Notes: generated from the sequence alone by a model not told the origin. A stretch of DNA of 64,000 nt from Epiperipatus broadwayi (GCA_028023455.1 JAQFVV010000152.1:1612001-1676000), one strand, 5' to 3'; shown: positions 25,286 through 37,649, counted from the first letter of the stretch. A program made the numbers and translations.

Positions 25286-26215
25286 TCAAATGTCAATAAG
25301 ATCCCATGTGCTATTAAATAAATCTTGTGTGAATATTCTATTGTCTCTTGCTTTTATCTTTCTGATTTTTCTAATTATTATCTTCAAAGGATCTGTACAA
25401 TTAGAACTAAAGATAATATCACATCGAGTTAGCCATAAACTATATATTAAAAAAGTGACACTTCTAATATCAGCAAAAACTCCTGCTTTAATTGCTTGTG
25501 TCAATACATGTATCAAAGAGCCTTTATGTTTATAAATAAAGCTAATAAAATATCTACAAACTTGCAAATAACTGCATTCACCAAAAATGTGTTCAATCGT
25601 GTCTTCATCTCTGCGACATAAACCACATAGACCATCAATTGAAGTAAATCCACGGTTTCTTGTTAAAAAACTGCAAGTGGGTAGCGCATTTAAATTTATT
25701 TTTATCAGAAAATCAAAGTATTTTCGCTCCAGACCCCATCATGTGAACTTTTTCAGCAGATTAAATGTTGTTAAGTTAAGACTTGAATAAATATGCACTA
25801 TTGCTTCATTAATGAGATAATAAGCCTCCCAGTATTGAACTTTTTGTGATTTAGATGGATTAGGAATTAGGTGCATTTTTTAAATTTCAAATAATAACTC
25901 AGCTAACCAGCAATTTATTGCTGGAGGTGGGGTATCAGTGGGACCAACATCAACTAAATAAAATTATTGAGGGATAAAATGATTCAGTCTCAAAAATAAG
26001 TTGAAGGCCTGCTGGAGTCTAAACACTTTCAGTGAGTGCATCCCAAGACCACTTAGTCTTGTAGGTGTGTGCATCTTTCTGATGCTAATTGCTACAATCT
26101 CCCCCCCCCCATAGTAGCTTAGAACAAATTGAATTGATACCACAAATGAATTTAGCTGTAAATTTAATAAAAGGCATGAAATAAGTAATCCTTGGAAATA
26201 ACAACATGTTCAAAA
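25286..26215 (-). pseudogene. LINE F2 ORF2 C-terminal region (minus copy)
   Basis: Matches 52796-53749 of the plus copy, including the CxxC...H...C finger (about 25587-25625) and a last 93-codon open frame (25286-25567). In-frame stops are present. Confidence 0.8.
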
Positions 26216-26960
26216 GAGCTGTCTTGGAATAAAGAGATATATATACTTTCTGTGAGAACCAACTATTATGTTAGTTACTAATATGATTGAATTTTGGACC
26301 ACTCTCGTCATTGCAAGCTGAGAGAGATTAAAAGAAAATCCAAGAAATTTCTGCGGTTTAGCTGTGAAGGGTGAGGGAATGTTTTTTCCAGAGCATAGTC
26401 TCCATGCTACTGATTTTTCAAGGTTGAAACTAAGCCCTGAATCTTTTGAAAAAGAGGACATAAGCTTCATGAGATCTGGAATATACTTCTGAGAAGGCAG
26501 GAATATGGCTACATCATCCATGTATGCAATTAGATGAATTTCTTTATTAATGTAAGGAAAGAAGATTTCAGGAATATTTTTCTCTATAGATTTCAGGAAA
26601 GAATCAACATATAAAATAAATAAAAGTGCACTTAAAGTAGAGACCTGAGGAATAGATTTAGTAGGAATGAAAGATTCCATTAATTTACCACTTAAAGATA
26701 TAGCAATTTTCCTATTAAAAAGTAGATTAGAAATTATGTTGATTATCCCAGGATTAATATCCATGTCAGCAAGCAACTGAACCATGTGTGGAATCCTGAC
26801 AGAATCAAATGCAGCTGCAATATCCAGCTGGACAAGAATAGGTTTTGATTTTCTATTCCTTCTGATATGTTCAACAATTAATTTGAGAAGGCTAATCGCT
26901 TCTAATATTGAAGCCCCTTTTTTGCAAATTGACAGCTAGATATTTGTAACAGAATCTGAT
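26210..26960 (-). pseudogene. LINE F2 reverse transcriptase (minus copy, broken)
   Basis: The open part (26210-26785) starts at MVQLLADMDINPG and includes SIPQVSTLSALLFILYVDSF, where the plus copy has the usual QGS, and AYMDDVAIF (block C, two catalytic Asp). Block A (LDIAAAFDSV) lies just upstream in another frame near 26800-26840. The Gly to Val change in block B and the frameshifts predict no activity. Confidence 0.85.
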
Positions 26961-27353
26961 CCTCGATTTTGTTCTTGATTATAGATTCAATAATCTTTAT
27001 TAACAGAAAAGTCATTGAGATTGCCCACAGCTTTTTAAGAGGGGAAGGTATAATTTCCTTCTTGAGAAATAGTACCATGGCAATGGAATATAGACCATCA
27101 ATTACCCATGAACCTGCAACAAGATAATTAATTATATTACAGATAATTGGTATAGAAAAGGCTCAAGATACTTTAGTATAAATTTTGGAAAAACATGTAG
27201 ACCAGGATGAGTACTATCAGGTACTGATGCAAGTTTAGAACAGACATCTATCTCAAGTATTCTATGTGCCAGCTCATGTCTCATTATTTAACTCCTGTTG
27301 AAGTAGAAAGTTAGAATCAGCTAATTTTGTTTGATAGTGAAATAAAATTTTAA

Positions 27354-27767
27354 TCAACATAAGAATCCCTGAAATATGTCATCCCCTATTTTAATAGCCA
27401 TTGGAATTTTGGCTTTCATCTTGTAGCTAAGAACCCACTTTATATACCCTCTTGAAAATGTATGAGGTTCCTTAAGGTATAATTTTGATTTTTTAATAGC
27501 CAGATACTCATAAAGTATTTGTTGTGTATTGAAAAAAAGTTGTTTTAGAGAGATAACTTTCTGTACTTCTGATTGATTCTGTGGCAATTTTTTCAGGTTT
27601 TCTTGAATTGCATCAATTTCATAGAGAAGAGCTATTGGTCCTCTATTTCTCTTAGTATAAAACTGTATTAATGTAGATAAAATGTTTATGAATGCAAACC
27701 AACCCTCTGTTGGTCCAAGAGAATAAATGTTAATTTTATGAAACAAAAATATATGCTTCCAAAACAA
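27354..27767 (-). pseudogene. LINE F2 ORF2 region upstream of RT
   Basis: A 137-codon open frame, Lys-rich and helical, with RGYIKWVLSYKMKAKIPM at the junction to the RT. Typical of the linker between endonuclease and RT. The element is 5' truncated here: no endonuclease is present before 27790. Confidence 0.7.
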
Positions 27768-27790
27768 TTGCAGATTTCAGCAATAGTCTA

Positions 27791-28989
27791 ATCGTAGTCT
27801 TGCTTATTTCTTAAATAAAATTCTAAAACTTGAAAGTTTGTTAAATAATGACTTATTCAGTTATTATTCTATTACTTGTTAATATTTGTTTTATATATGT
27901 TTACTTTATAATTTATGCTATGCCCACTTCCAAACAGAGATTGATTCTATGAATAAAATTTGAAAAAGAGGTGAATGTAATAAGATTTCAGCATTGATCT
28001 GAATATGTAGACTGGTTTTGTACATACATAACCTGAAAAGAGAGACTATTGCAGCTCATTAAGTATTATTGAATGATCTTTAGTAAATGTTATGGTGATA
28101 AATCATCATCACAAACATAATAGGGAGGGCATAGTAAAATTAGGCATGAATAGACCGTAGATTATTAAATTTGTAATAAACTCTTTTAAATGATAGTGCA
28201 TAAGATGAGATTCTGTTCTCCAACTGTCTCATCTTTTTTACCCACCTGTATGTGTCATTTAATACACTTATGTTTATTTAATCTATATTTAAGAATTAAA
28301 ATATATTAAATTATAATCAATGTTTTGCGTATCATTCATAGTCCATTCCAAATCTTAGTTAAATTCCTTAATGTTAGCGTTAATTATTAATGTATGCATC
28401 AAGAAATTTAACACTTACTACAGTTTCTTTTTTTGGTATAAATAAATAAAAAAACCAGCTGTTTGCAGCTACATCAGACATATAGCTTGAACAAACTGGT
28501 CATTAATTGCAAGAATCAAACAACATCTAGGTTTTCCTGTGACATGTTCTTTGTCTCATTGACGTTATCCAGAATACATTATCTGACATGTTACCTACTT
28601 CAAAGTATTATTCAGACATAACCTTTGACACATTTTACATTTTAAAACTTGACTACAGAAGTGTGTAAATGCTTGATAATTATTGCTTGGTCAAATCTGT
28701 GATTTCAATATAAAAAATATTACACTTTATTTACAATTAATGATTTATACATAAATGTAAGACAACAACCTCACATGATACCGTAAAAAAGTGTGAAGTG
28801 GTCAAATCCACATAAATAATTTACTGCAATGCAACAACATGGCCTGCAATGTATAGTACAACAGAACTGTTGTATACATGTAACATATGGCTGCAAAAAT
28901 ACATGTGGTCACATATAATCAGCCTTTTTATGTGTTTTAGCACATAAATCACACCATCACATGGTATGTGTGTCTAATCAACAATTATC
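27791..28989. other. A+T-rich intergenic DNA, nothing recognised
   Basis: No frame with family resemblance and no clear repeat. Somewhat richer in CA/TG steps between 28550 and 28980. Confidence 0.45.
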
Positions 28990-31150
28990 TTAGGAAATAT
29001 ATATCTTAAATCCACTTTCTCACTTTTAGATCTTGACTATTTTTTGACCTTACTGAAAGATTTTTTGATTAGCTACAATAATATTAATACTGGTGATTTA
29101 AACATTTCAGATTTATTTCAGAGTAGAATTACTACATACTTTTTTTATGTTTCCTAAAGCTTTTAGAATATGAAGATTTTGTACATTTTTTTACTTAAAT
29201 AATATAACCTATATGTTAATGCTTTTTACAATACTTTGGACTATGTTCTATGTAATTCACTAATAGTTAGTAATTTTCACTTTACCATTATTTCTATATT
29301 AAGACATGTCATTCAAGAGTTACTTATTCTAATATTTTAAAAAAAGAATATAGGAAAGGTAATTATATTGATTCTTATAGAAATATTTTTACAATTAATT
29401 GGTATTCATTGTATTCCTATTTCATTGCCTAGATTATTTTTTTCAGATTCTTAATAGTTCTATTGATTTATATACTCCCAATAAATTATCTTTCCATAGA
29501 GGTCCACCCTTGATTTTCATGCACTCTCATTAAAATTATTAAAAGAAAATCTTACAATCACAGATTCTATTTTAAAACACAGAATATCTCTTTTCATAAT
29601 AATTTTATTAATTTCAGAAGATTGATGAGATCTGTTTACAAAAGAGATTTACAAAATTATATGAAAGAAAATGAATTTAATATTTCTTCTAATCCCGAAG
29701 AATTTGGGGATTTTATTAATAACTCGGGCTCAGGTAGGAAAAGAATTTAAGCTATTCATAGTTCCAAATTAACTGCAAATGATATTTCATACATTATGCT
29801 GACCTCACAATATATAATATGTTTAAAAATTACATTCACTGCATGATTGATCATATTTCCTGGAACAATATTATTGTAGCTAACAGGCATCTTAAACCTC
29901 TTTCTAGTTAAGGATATGATATTTGTTCCTCTATTTATAAAGATGTAGCTGAATTTGTTGCAGCATCTCTTGCATTTATTTTCAATTTATCACATAACTC
30001 TTGTGTTTTTCCTAATATTCTTAAATCTGCCAAAATAATTCCAATTTTTAAAAATGGTTCCCAAGACTGAGTTAATAACTACAGACCTATTTCTGTTTTA
30101 CATACTGTTGTCCAAATTTTTGAGAGGTGTTGTGTTTACAATAAAATTATTTCAGATGCTAGTAAAATCATTTCTTCTTTACAATATGGTTTTATTCCTA
30201 ATAAATCTATTGAAAGTAACTTGCAAATAATTTATGATCATATAGCACATGTGACTGAGTATCAGCAGAGACTTGATGTTATTTATTGATTTATCAAAAG
30301 CCTTTGATAAAGTAGATGAAATCACTTACCACAAATTACATCAAATAGTTTTTACCATTGAACTTGTTTATTGGTTTCAGTCTTTTTATTGTAGTTGTAC
30401 AGCATATATCAAATTCAATAATAATATTTTATTTAATTTTGAATAGAATTTGGGTATTTCTCAAAGTAATATTTTAACACACATGCTTTTTAACATTTAT
30501 ATTAATGACTTTAAAGATTGTCTGAAATATTCTTATCTTTTGTCCTATGCTGATGACTGCAAAATGTTTAGAAGAATCACATCCTTCTGAAAGATATTGA
30601 TAACTTTAATGCTTGATGTGATCTAAATAATATGTCAGTTAATTTTTAAAAAATGTTTCCATATTTCATATTCTAAGAAATCTGAAATTTAAATTATTAT
30701 TACTATGTTAATTTTCACAAAATTATTTCTGTTGAATTCAAAAACATCTGGATGTTTTATTTTTTAGTTATGGATACTTTCTTTTTTATTCAGAAATTAT
30801 CATTAGCAAAGCTTTTAAAATCATGGGTACCATGATTAAAGAACATTATCATTTCAGTGATGATACAAAATTAAAATTATTTTTGTGATTTGGAATTCTA
30901 ATTGTAAACAACAATGTAATTTATTACAATCAGTGTCTCAATAAGTTCTCCAAATAGGTTTCCCCAAAAAATAATGTTCACTTTTTTTGCTACATGGAAA
31001 TATAGAGATCTTGAATATCTTTATAAAATCATTAATCAACAAGTTATTCTATATGATATAATTTAAACTATTATCATTAGATCTTTTAAGTCAGCATTGA
31101 ATTTCAATTCAAATATATCCATAGATATACAAGTTTACAGATTGATTAAA
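28990..31150 (+). pseudogene. Jockey/CR1-like LINE relic
   Basis: Motifs in order on the plus strand: TGDLNISDLF near 29090 (endonuclease GDxN block), NYRPISVL at 30077, SSLQYGFIPNKSIESNLQ near 30180-30220 (RT block 1), DLSKAFDKVD near 30290 (block A), a LGISQSNILTHMLFNIYIN stretch near 30450-30510 (block B; usual GxPQGSxLGPxLF), and YADDCKMF at 30546 (block C). Frames shift repeatedly and stops are common. These motif forms fit the Jockey/CR1/I group. An old, inactive copy. Confidence 0.8.
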
Positions 31151-31365
31151 TATATACAGAAAAAAATTATAAAAGTATAACTGATATGGAAATTACATAT
31201 GTGTTATTATGTTTTTTTTTTCAATTTATACCCACTAATTTAGGTGGCTGGTGTTAATGTAGCTAAGGATATATGTTTAATGAGACAAAAATACTATTGT
31301 TTCCTCTTCGAGAAGTTGTTATAAAAGAAAAGGTGGATTTTCCATCATTTACAATATATATATAT

Positions 31366-33391
31366 TATAACGATCGAAATGAAAGTGAAGATCGAATCTA
31401 ACCACAAACTACGATATCTGCTCTACAGAGCGCCATCTAGGCATTTAAACCTAGAAAAATTTATAGAGTATGCCGATACGCGCTGTTAAGATTCCACTTT
31501 ATTTAAATATTCAGATCGTTAGCCCAAGTCACTAGCTCAGTGGAGATGCAGAGATAATAAAATATAAATTTTATATCTTAAATATAAAAGAATAAAAGCC
31601 ACTGCCAGAAATTAACACATAAAAATATTTATTTACGCACATATAAAATAACATTTAAATTTTGAGGAATAAATTCAACATTTTAGATTTTTCTATTAAT
31701 CTTTAGTTTTACATTTAAGTAAATTACAACCATGAGTTTAATATTTATTTAGTGAGTCGAGTATGAATAGACTACATAGATCTGCATTTGAAAAGAAAAT
31801 ATTCTTCCCTGATTTAACCTTAGGCAACAAATTTCGCAATCAAACCGGCGCCAATCCATCTGATACATTTATGTATTCAATGTAGCATGAAAATACGACA
31901 ACACAAAATACTATACTGTCAGGAATGTACATCTGATCAGTAAGTAGAATTAGAGAAGACATTGTCTCTCCACCAACAGGAATGTCACATCTGTTGGCGA
32001 GTAGAACAATAAACATAAAACTCCATAGGAATGGACTGCGGTCCTTTGCCATCTTACAAACCCATCCATAGGCAAACAGAAGGTGTGTGGTGTATATATA
32101 TAATCCTGCCCATAGCGGATCTCATACTACATCTACAATTACACAAATATATCCAATCCATTGAACCAATTCAACTACGAAATGAATAACCTAAGATTAC
32201 CCTCCCTTAATATAACTTTACAAAACTATATAGCCATTCATGCCCGACTTAAATTTAACATTTAAATACGTTCGCACAGATTATTTTTATAAATTTGTTT
32301 TTAAAATGTTGAGTATAGATCGGCTGCACAGATTCCACGGTCAAAAACATCCAAATTAAACACAATCGATCAAAATACAAAATCATCGATAACGTCAATT
32401 GCAAAAGGGAATACACAAGGCCCCATGGCATTCATCGTAAGATGCCCGCATTAACATCGTTGACCTATATATTCTAATCAAATGTGAAAACTTCAACATA
32501 ATCAACCGCTAACGAATCTATGCAACGTCTATACCCAACCTAAATTTCATCATTTAAAATTTAAACAATAAATAATTTATACAATAAGAAAAAAAAAATG
32601 GAAATGATTTTTATCAATCGGAAAACATATAAAATTAAACATTATTAATTTGATTTTAAACTTAAAAAAGTCAGATAGAAGTTCATAAGCTTGAACGAAA
32701 GTTCTTAATTATTTTTAAATTTAGAGTTCATGTCAATATAGCTTACGGTAGAAGAGTCCAGGTTTCTGCTTTTAATTCCCATGATGCCTCCATTGGAAGA
32801 TAATGTTCTGGAGATGGCAATAGCCAGTTCAAGGTATCACAGTCTTTTCATTTTTTTTTATAGAGAGTGTGGTATGTGCGTCCTACCACATCTCTCAAAC
32901 ACAAAATGCTGGAACTGTCAGAAAAAACTGTATTTCCCTTTTTATATTATCCACACGGATTCAATCAACAAAATGTCACTAATTCATCACTTTCATTAGG
33001 GTCCGAGCCAAGGCTTAGTGCCTCCATTGATCAAGCTAATTTCTCTTTATTTTCTTATCTATCTTTCATCAGATCATTTTAATTATACAAGAGCCCAAGG
33101 CTAGCTTGCTTTTCAAACAATTTATAAACAATCATTTCCATTTACAGATTACAAGAATTAATTAATACCTGTTTTTATTTTTAAATCTTGTACTTTTTTT
33201 ACAAAAAAAGTACGTTCAAACACTCATCTATTTGTTTTTAAAAAATATATATTTCCAAAGTCTGGCATCCGTGTGAATGCATACACGTTCAACAAACACC
33301 TCAATTTTAGCGTTTAGCTTCCCACTTTCATTTGCGAACCCTTAAGCCTCCATTCTAAATTAATGTAACGACATACTTATATATTGTTACA
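31366..33391 (-). mobile_element. Probable solo LTR in an (AT)n run
   Basis: Bounded by TATAACG (31366) and TTGTTACA (33391), imperfect inverted termini like those of element B, and flanked on both sides by (AT)n. On the minus strand it starts TGTAACA and contains a TATA-like run (about 32088-32100) and, 36 bp on, an ATG with a 70-codon frame. 2026 bp with no gag or pol. No second copy lies in the window, so the call rests on termini and promoter layout. Alternatively a host promoter and first exon by chance inside AT repeats. Confidence 0.5.
31840..32052 (-). CDS. 70-codon ORF inside the 31366-33391 element
   Basis: Starts MAKDRSPFLWSFMFIVLLA, a plausible signal peptide, followed by a short Cys-containing stretch (NRCDIPVGGE) and a second hydrophobic segment (VFCVVVFSCYI). 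It lies just after a TATA-like run on the same strand. No homology recognised. Real coding status is doubtful; the length is near that expected by chance in this composition, but the start context and position are suggestive. Confidence 0.25.
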   Translation of the reverse strand: MAKDRSPFLWSFMFIVLLANRCDIPVGGETMSSLILLTDQMYIPDSIVFCVVVFSCYIEYINVSDGLAPV

Positions 33392-33714
33392 ATATATATA
33401 TATATATTAAAACTAATAATGTGAAAGGCTAAAACCTTTAACAGATACACCTTAAAAATGACTGCACATGGAACTTTCAATTCAAAAACACAAGCCAGAA
33501 ATATGAGAAAAAAGATGGAACTACTTTCTTTTCTACTTAAATTTATATATAAATAATTAAATTTATATATAAATAATCCAGACTCAAGCATTCTGAACTA
33601 AGAAAGTGAAGCTTAAAACACCACATTTAATTCACTAAATATTATATATAAATAAACAACATGAAATCTTTGGATTTACTACAAAGTAATTTTCAAATCT
33701 AATGAAATAATAGT
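33392..33714. other. A+T-rich spacer
   Basis: Holds a short direct repeat (aaatttatatataaataa twice at about 33540-33577) and nothing else recognised. Confidence 0.5.
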
Positions 33715-33860
33715 AACAAAATTGTGATCATAATGAAAATAATAAATTTAACAATAATAAACTATTATAAAGTCTTTAAATCTGCAGAAGTACTTTTGGT
33801 TAATTTCTTAAACCTGCCTCAACTGCCATTAAATTTTAAAAAAAGCGGAAGCAAACATCA
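33715..33860 (-). mobile_element. Penelope-like element 3' end
   Basis: On the minus strand this follows the GIY-YIG domain. It contains atggcagttgaggcagg and ttctgcagatttaaag. The same sequence forms the left arm and loop of the foldback at 59281-59442, so it is a repeated 3' terminal segment. Confidence 0.6.
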
Positions 33861-33879
33861 TCAATTCAAATCCCATGAA

Positions 33880-34349
33880 ACTTGTATTTTAATGTTAGCA
33901 GCTTATCTATTTATTAAATGCATTTTATTCCTATTTACAACAATTGCCTCCTTAATTTTTCTTTTATTATGGTTTCTCTCTTCATGAAGAATTTTGATGC
34001 TTTCAAAATCAAATTTAAATTTATATTTACATGTTTTTTCATGATCAAAAAAAAAACTGAAGCAGTCACTAAATCGCTATTGTAATTTGTTACATGCTTT
34101 ATGTAACAATTCATGCACCTTTAATATCTTCTCAATACTGCACCTTGATTCACCTATGTATGATAACATACAGTCACAAAAAATTTGATATATGATATTA
34201 CTTTTCTGCTTGACAGGTATGACATCCTTAGAATTATTGACTAATTTATTAATATTGTTTGGAATGTAGAATAAAACATTAAACATATTCTTATATATAT
34301 CCTTCAAAATTTCACATGTGAATTTGAAATAACTGAAATATATATCCAT
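33880..34349 (-). pseudogene. Penelope-like element GIY-YIG endonuclease domain
   Basis: The frame 34077-34349 (90 codons) ends with NIIYQIFCDCMLSYIGES and RCSIEKILKVHE. This matches the start of the PLE GIY-YIG domain: a tyrosine in place of GIY, the CxC pair, then YIGET/S with a basic residue and EH. Beyond a frameshift the minus strand continues with FESIKILHEERN and RKIKEAIVV (33940-33990), like the domain's C-terminal helix. The PLE enzyme combines RT and GIY-YIG endonuclease; the RT half is missing here. Confidence 0.7.
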
Positions 34350-34879
34350 TCTTTATGATAGATTATTATCATTAAATGTATTATCTTTATTATGATTATA
34401 TATATAAAGCCAAAAACTAAAGTAGTCAATAAATAATCAAAATTATCTCAAATTCACAACTAAACCAGACTAGCCAAAAAAAAAACTCTGCAAAGGAATA
34501 AAAGATAACAGATTTATACTAATTGCCCACAATTCAGTTTCATCATACACACTCTTAATATTAAAAGAAATTTGAAATAAGTTAATTTCAAAATCAAAAG
34601 TTTTTAATAATAAAGATTTTTTAATTCTTTTTTTTTATTATAAAAAATTTATAATTCTGAAGCAATTAACTTATTTAAAGGTTCATTTAATATTAAGAAT
34701 ATGTGGAATGTAAGAGAAGTTGTAGATAATATTTAGTATAAATTTATTACTTTTAGTTCTTTACACTTGAGAAATTTGTTTGTAGCAGTGAAACTATTGG
34801 TTGTGTTTAGAATATATTTTCTTCGGTTATTCTGTTTTAGTTGTGTATTTGGGATAATTTTATTATATATATATATATG

Positions 34880-35044
34880 TTCATAATAGGGAGCTTATCA
34901 CTAGATCCAATCAAGCTTTAATTTATAAGTGACAAAAGTGAAAAAATTTAAAATCTCTATCGGAATGTCCTTACCTCCAGACCAATTGGTTTCGAGCTTA
35001 TGGCTCAACTCAGTGAAGAGCTATAACTCCAGACACTAGATCCC

Positions 35045-35045
<1 letters not shown>
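34880..35045 (-). mobile_element. PLE-type terminal fragment with hammerhead-like motif
   Basis: Lies 5' (minus strand) of the GIY-YIG remnant and carries the motif described in the next entry. Bounded on the right by a (TA)n palindrome (35046-35077). PLE terminal repeats are known to hold hammerheads; joining this to the GIY-YIG fragment is inference from closeness. Confidence 0.5.
34974..35020 (-). ncRNA. Hammerhead-like motif with altered core
   Basis: Minus strand: stem I strand CTCTTCA, then CTGAGTT, stem II GAGC-CATAA-GCTC, GAAA, stem III CC-AATT-GG, GGTC, then TGGAGG, which pairs with stem I (six pairs, two G-U). All stems are good and GAAA and GTC are present, but CTGAGTT stands where CUGANGA is required. 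Inactive as read, unless the core folds in another register. Confidence 0.5.

Positions 35046-35077
<32 letters not shown>
35046..35077. repeat. (TA)n microsatellite, palindromic
   Basis: A pure TA run; with its flanks (cccacaat and attgtggg) it makes a perfect palindrome. Confidence 0.9.
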
Positions 35078-35078
<1 letters not shown>

Positions 35079-35265
35079 GGGTTCATCTGTGTTAAAAAAT
35101 TTTAATATTAATATATCGACATTTAAAAAACATATTTTAATTTAATATTTTTGATATTGGTTGAATTTTAACATTATTTTCAAATCAATGATTGTAATAC
35201 CTCTACAACTATCTTTCTATCATTTATCACTCAGTAGATTAAAAAAATTTAAGACGGATGAACCC
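35079..35265. mobile_element. MITE with 28-bp terminal inverted repeats
   Basis: Starts GGGTTCATC (35079) and ends GATGAACCC (35265). The ends pair over about 28 bp with a few mismatches (35079-35106 and 35238-35265). 187 bp, A+T-rich interior, no ORF. Flanks do not show an unambiguous target duplication. The superfamily is not assigned. Confidence 0.65.
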
Positions 35266-35269
35266 AAAA

Positions 35270-36689
35270 AATATGTCTTTTATATGGGTAACTCATGAAA
35301 ATCTTTGTTTCAATATATATATAAACCTTCCTAGAATGATCAAGTAACCATAAGATAATATATAGTTCTAAACATGGATTTAACCCAATATAAGATTTCT
35401 AATGTATTAAATAAACATGTAACCTCAGGTAAGTTCTCTCATAGGCTAAGTAAACAATAACTAAATGCGTCCTCTTCTGGACTAAATATACAGTAATTAA
35501 TACATTATTTTACAAGATGTGACTAGACTAATGGTTGATTGATAATTTATAGTTACATTCTACAAACAATAATAATGACTAATAATAGAAATCTCAGGTT
35601 TATATATATATTAAATAATTCAATTGTAAAGAATACTAACTTTGCAATGATAATCTAAAATAATAAAATAATTTAGGTTCTGTTTACTAATTAACAACAG
35701 TAAAATCAATGAGACTCTTATTTTCTTAACATCTAAATAACACTTTTCCCTTCATAATGAAGATCGAGTTATCTAAAGTTAGATTTAAACATAATATTGG
35801 CTAGCAAAGATTAATTCTTATATTTTGGTTCTTATATCATTGGCTAAATGAAATCAAGTTTTTTTCAAATCTAAAATAATTATCTGACAACAGCAAAGCG
35901 AAATCGATGCAGTAGGTAAAAGAACATTTTATTATAACAAACATATCACTAAGTATTCTAACAGCAAGACTATCAATAAAGTAATCTTATGAAAACCCGA
36001 TTGCATATATAATAGATTTCATGTACTGTATCAATGTGGCAATTTCAAATATATATATTCTTATAGACACTTTCAACACTTTTACTATTTAAATAGATAG
36101 GAACGAACAGAGAATAAAATCAATATTTATTACAAAAGTTAAATATATTTTTTTTTAGTTTACAACTTAGCAAAATATAAATTATTTATTACTACTACTT
36201 ACAACAAGATAAAGAAACCTTTACAACAATTAATGCACATATAATATATTATACCTCTGGGTATATTTGGCTTTTACAAATAAATAAATAAAGAAAAATC
36301 TCCTGCAGCTTGGATTTAATAATCAGTGATAGATACTAGTGGTAATAAGCGCATTTAGTAATGTAATAATATCTATCTACATTGTAATTGGCTGAAAAAA
36401 AAGTTTGCTATTAACTGAAAGAAAACACTTTGATTCCTCTTGGAGGTCTTAAAGGAACTGAGCAGGGCAAATTCCTTATGTCCACTTCATACATTCTTGT
36501 TATTGCAGCTGTTATTACTATGTGATTATTCATATAGTATACTAACATAGATAGACTGCTCATCAACACGCATTCACCAGCATAGTGAGTTTATTGCTTT
36601 TTACCGCCGAGTTTAAGAATATTTTTCTAATATATACAATCATGACAGACACAAATAAATCATAGCCTTTATTTCCAGGAGGTTGTAAA
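35270..36689. other. A+T-rich intergenic DNA, nothing recognised
   Basis: Short AT runs only; no frames over 60 codons. Confidence 0.5.
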
Positions 36690-36827
36690 GTCAGCAACCA
36701 AGGCAGTGGTCGGTGGCTGAAGGTAAAGGTTGCTATGAATCCCCTGACTGTAAATCCAGGCTGCCATTTGATGATGACTTTTTATTTAGGTATTTAAAAC
36801 TGCAGATCACTTTCAAGTGAAGGAAGA

Positions 36828-37649
36828 TTGCAAAAGTTAGAGAAAGAACTGTCTTATATTAAATGGGAAATTATTGGACTTTGTGAAGTTAAAAGAAAAG
36901 GTGAAGAAACAATTGATTTAAAAAGTGAACATGTACTCTACTATAAAGGCACAAATACTGAAAATAGAAGTGGAGTAGGATTCATTATAAATAAAAAATG
37001 GAAGAATAACATTGTGGAGATTGATGGTGTATCAGACAGAGTGGCAAGATTAGTTTTACAACTTAATAGCAGATACCAAATGCAGATAATCCAGGTTTAT
37101 GCCCCAACAAGTTCTCACAGTGATGAAGTTATAGAAAATTTCTATATGGATGTACAAAAGGCTTTTGATCAGAGTAAACAATCTTTTAAAATTGTTATGG
37201 GAGACTTTAATGATAGAATTGGTAAACAAATGAAAGACAAAAATATTATAGGTAATTTTGGTTATGGTAATAGAAATGAGAGAGAACATAGACTTGCGGA
37301 CTTTGCAGAAAAAGAAAAACTTTATATTATGAATTCTTTTTTTGAAAAAAATGTTAAAAGGAAATGGACATGGAAGCATCCAAATGAAGGTATAGCAGAA
37401 TTGGATTATATTTTGACTAACAGAAAATACATATTTCAATATTGTAATGTTCTTAATAAATTTAACACAGAAAATGATCATCAATTAGTAAGATGTAAGA
37501 TACCAGTTAATGCAAAACTGGGAAGACAAAAATTATTAAAAAAAACAATATTTACAGTTGATATTCGTAATCTTCAGAAACTTTCTAATGAATTTAAATT
37601 AGAACTTACAAATCGGTTTCAAGTATTAGTAGATTTTGAACATGATTGA
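36828..37649 (+). pseudogene. RTE endonuclease domain
   Basis: A 273-codon frame that begins within the domain; the true start is a little upstream near 36785 (a stop intervenes). It holds IIGLCEVKRKG (catalytic Glu), SGVGFIINKK, IIQVYAPTSSH, IVMGDFNDRIG (GDFN block), WTWKHPNEG, AELDYILTNRK and DHQLVRCKI (DH block, catalytic His). All the motifs of an AP-like endonuclease are in place. It nicks the target DNA in the nucleus to prime cDNA synthesis. Confidence 0.9.

Larger units (their letters stand above)
25060..27790 (-). mobile_element. LINE family F2, minus copy
   Basis: Near-identical inverted copy of 51470-53875, extended upstream by ~130 codons. It contains an ORF2 segment, a 3' UTR with AATAAA (complement at 25087-25092) and an A-rich end. 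It is more damaged than the plus copy: the RT is open only over 26210-26785, and several stops and frameshifts lie elsewhere. The G10 homopolymer (C10 at 26101-26110) is shared with the plus copy. Confidence 0.9.

Noticed and set aside
33724-33987. Plus-strand 87-codon ORF with a hydrophobic C-terminus
   Set aside because: Opposite strand of the PLE 3' end and GIY-YIG C-terminal remnant; the hydrophobic look comes from T-rich sequence.
35046-35077. Cruciform-forming palindrome as a functional site
   Set aside because: It is a plain (TA)n run whose symmetry follows from its composition.
37056-37484. 142-codon minus-strand ORF
   Set aside because: It lies opposite the RTE endonuclease, whose motifs are clear on the plus strand.
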